DNA of 64,000 bases from Gammaproteobacteria bacterium (lineage in GTDB: Bacteria; Pseudomonadota; Gammaproteobacteria; Pseudomonadales; Pseudohongiellaceae), in the NCBI GenBank assembly GCA_029245395.1, contig JAQWPL010000033.1, forward strand, positions 124,001 to 188,000. Direction: 5' to 3'. Shown here piece after piece: positions 63,545 to 64,000 of the stretch (the stretch's first letter is position 1; the number at the start of each line of letters is the position of its first letter). Both the position numbers and the translations under genes were made by a program. The notes beneath the pieces are model-generated. The model did not search any database. It was not told where the DNA came from and was given only the letters and a program-made list of their open reading frames with translations.

Positions 63545-64000
63545 TCATGGCCCTGATTGAGCTACGCCAAAAATATCCCACTCATTACCTTCGTTGTCTT
63601 TCATCACGATAGGCAGACTGTTTTCAACAGCTTCGAATTCAAGTACGGTGCAATCTTGTAATTGACGGCTATATACCACGCCAAAATCATCAAACGAGCT
63701 GCCGGCAACCACAACTTGCATGTCACTAATATAATCATTAATGACTTCAACCCCGCTCTCGAATTCAGTGATCAGGTATGCCCTTGCCTCTTCTTTGTTA
63801 GTCACACCCACCACTCTGGCTTTTCTGTGCAGACGAGAATCCCCGATATTATTAACGAGAAACAATAAATTCTGGTTACTTCGATAATTGCCATAGGGAT
63901 ATTGCGAATAATCACGACTGAAGCCAGTTAATTCAGACATAATTTGAGAATCAGGATACATGTTAGACCATGTTTCCATAGTGGTCTCAACGACCTGGAT
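63545..64000 (-). CDS. DUF3179 domain protein, C-terminal part (partial)
   Basis: The frame is open to the right edge, so the gene starts outside the window. About 151 residues remain. They match the second half of DUF3179: DSQIMSELTGFSRDYSQYPYGNYRSNQNLLFLVNN, HRKARVVGVTNKEEARAYLITEF, then VVVAGSSFDDFGVVYSR and a closing KDNEGNEWDIFGVAQSGP. The family has no assigned reaction to my knowledge. Its stop is 89 bp before the outer-membrane gene on the same strand. Confidence 0.8.
   Translation of the reverse strand: MQVVETTMETWSNMYPDSQIMSELTGFSRDYSQYPYGNYRSNQNLLFLVNNIGDSRLHRKARVVGVTNKEEARAYLITEFESGVEVINDYISDMQVVVAGSSFDDFGVVYSRQLQDCTVLEFEAVENSLPIVMKDNEGNEWDIFGVAQSGP

Overview
The window looks like chromosomal DNA from a marine or other aquatic gammaproteobacterium. 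The base composition is moderate, intergenic regions are short, and exported proteins are numerous. The gene set mixes malate synthase G, an RND pump, a TonB-dependent receptor, Tat-exported enzymes and protocatechuate 4,5-cleavage genes. The genus cannot be read from the sequence. I see no tRNA, rRNA, CRISPR array, prophage or complete insertion sequence, and after start-site correction no gene-free stretch exceeds 300 bases.

Layout. 2-820: end of an RND pump. 827-3464: minus-strand aromatic cluster (dienelactone hydrolase, 2-hydroxyacid dehydrogenase, intradiol dioxygenase) with a triple 13-bp repeat in its promoter. 3619-5282: a small glycosyltransferase and a sulfurtransferase. 5375-8155: a small repeat protein and a large exported heme/beta-propeller protein. 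8450-11492: malate synthase G and an exported VOC protein. 11588-21602: an exported oxidation block, with a PQQ dehydrogenase divergent from an operon of a DUF1592-type cytochrome, a DUF1552 Tat protein, an ankyrin protein, an exported dienelactone hydrolase-like protein and a DUF6152 pair. 21651-22864: rhodanese, persulfide dioxygenase and a sulfotransferase remnant. 23002-28825: a PQQ-associated beta-propeller, TonB receptor, GNAT, NTF2-like protein and LysR regulator. 28995-31697: broken or overlapping membrane genes, an exported arylmalonate decarboxylase-like protein and a second DUF6152 pair. 31774-36687: a membrane alkaline-phosphatase-superfamily transferase, a methyltransferase, a small YLDPGTGS protein and a DUF1499 protein. 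36724-40690: lower protocatechuate 4,5-pathway. 41166-49658: exported propeller, TPR, tannase-like and carotenoid-oxygenase-like proteins, LigAB, a fused DUF6152 protein and an unknown exported protein. 49898-54907: hydrolase, DUF3500, HD-like and TonB-C-like proteins. 54934-58300: PobA with an esterase and a B3-type metallo-hydrolase. 58359-64000: a lepB fragment, TetR, a tandem glycosyltransferase, a TlpA-like protein, an outer-membrane protein and a partial DUF3179 gene.

How it fits together. PobA turns 4-hydroxybenzoate into protocatechuate. LigAB opens the ring in the 4,5 position, LigC oxidises the semialdehyde, the GalD/LigU-type isomerase handles oxalomesaconate, and LigK yields pyruvate and oxaloacetate. 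The lactonase (LigI) and hydratase (LigJ) steps are not in the window. Exported or membrane-linked hydrolases (tannase-like, class-C-like esterase) could feed the pathway from aromatic esters. The PQQ dehydrogenase, DUF1592 cytochrome and PQQ-associated propeller suggest a periplasmic oxidation system next to it.

The most interesting unexplained structures are these: three copies of a DUF6152 plus partner module, one of them fused into a single protein; the exported DUF1592/DUF1552/ankyrin/PQQ block; Tat-like signals on enzymes that are normally cytoplasmic; several broken genes (sulfotransferase remnant, lepB fragment, same-frame persulfide dioxygenase/rhodanese split); and several short promoter repeats or palindromes.
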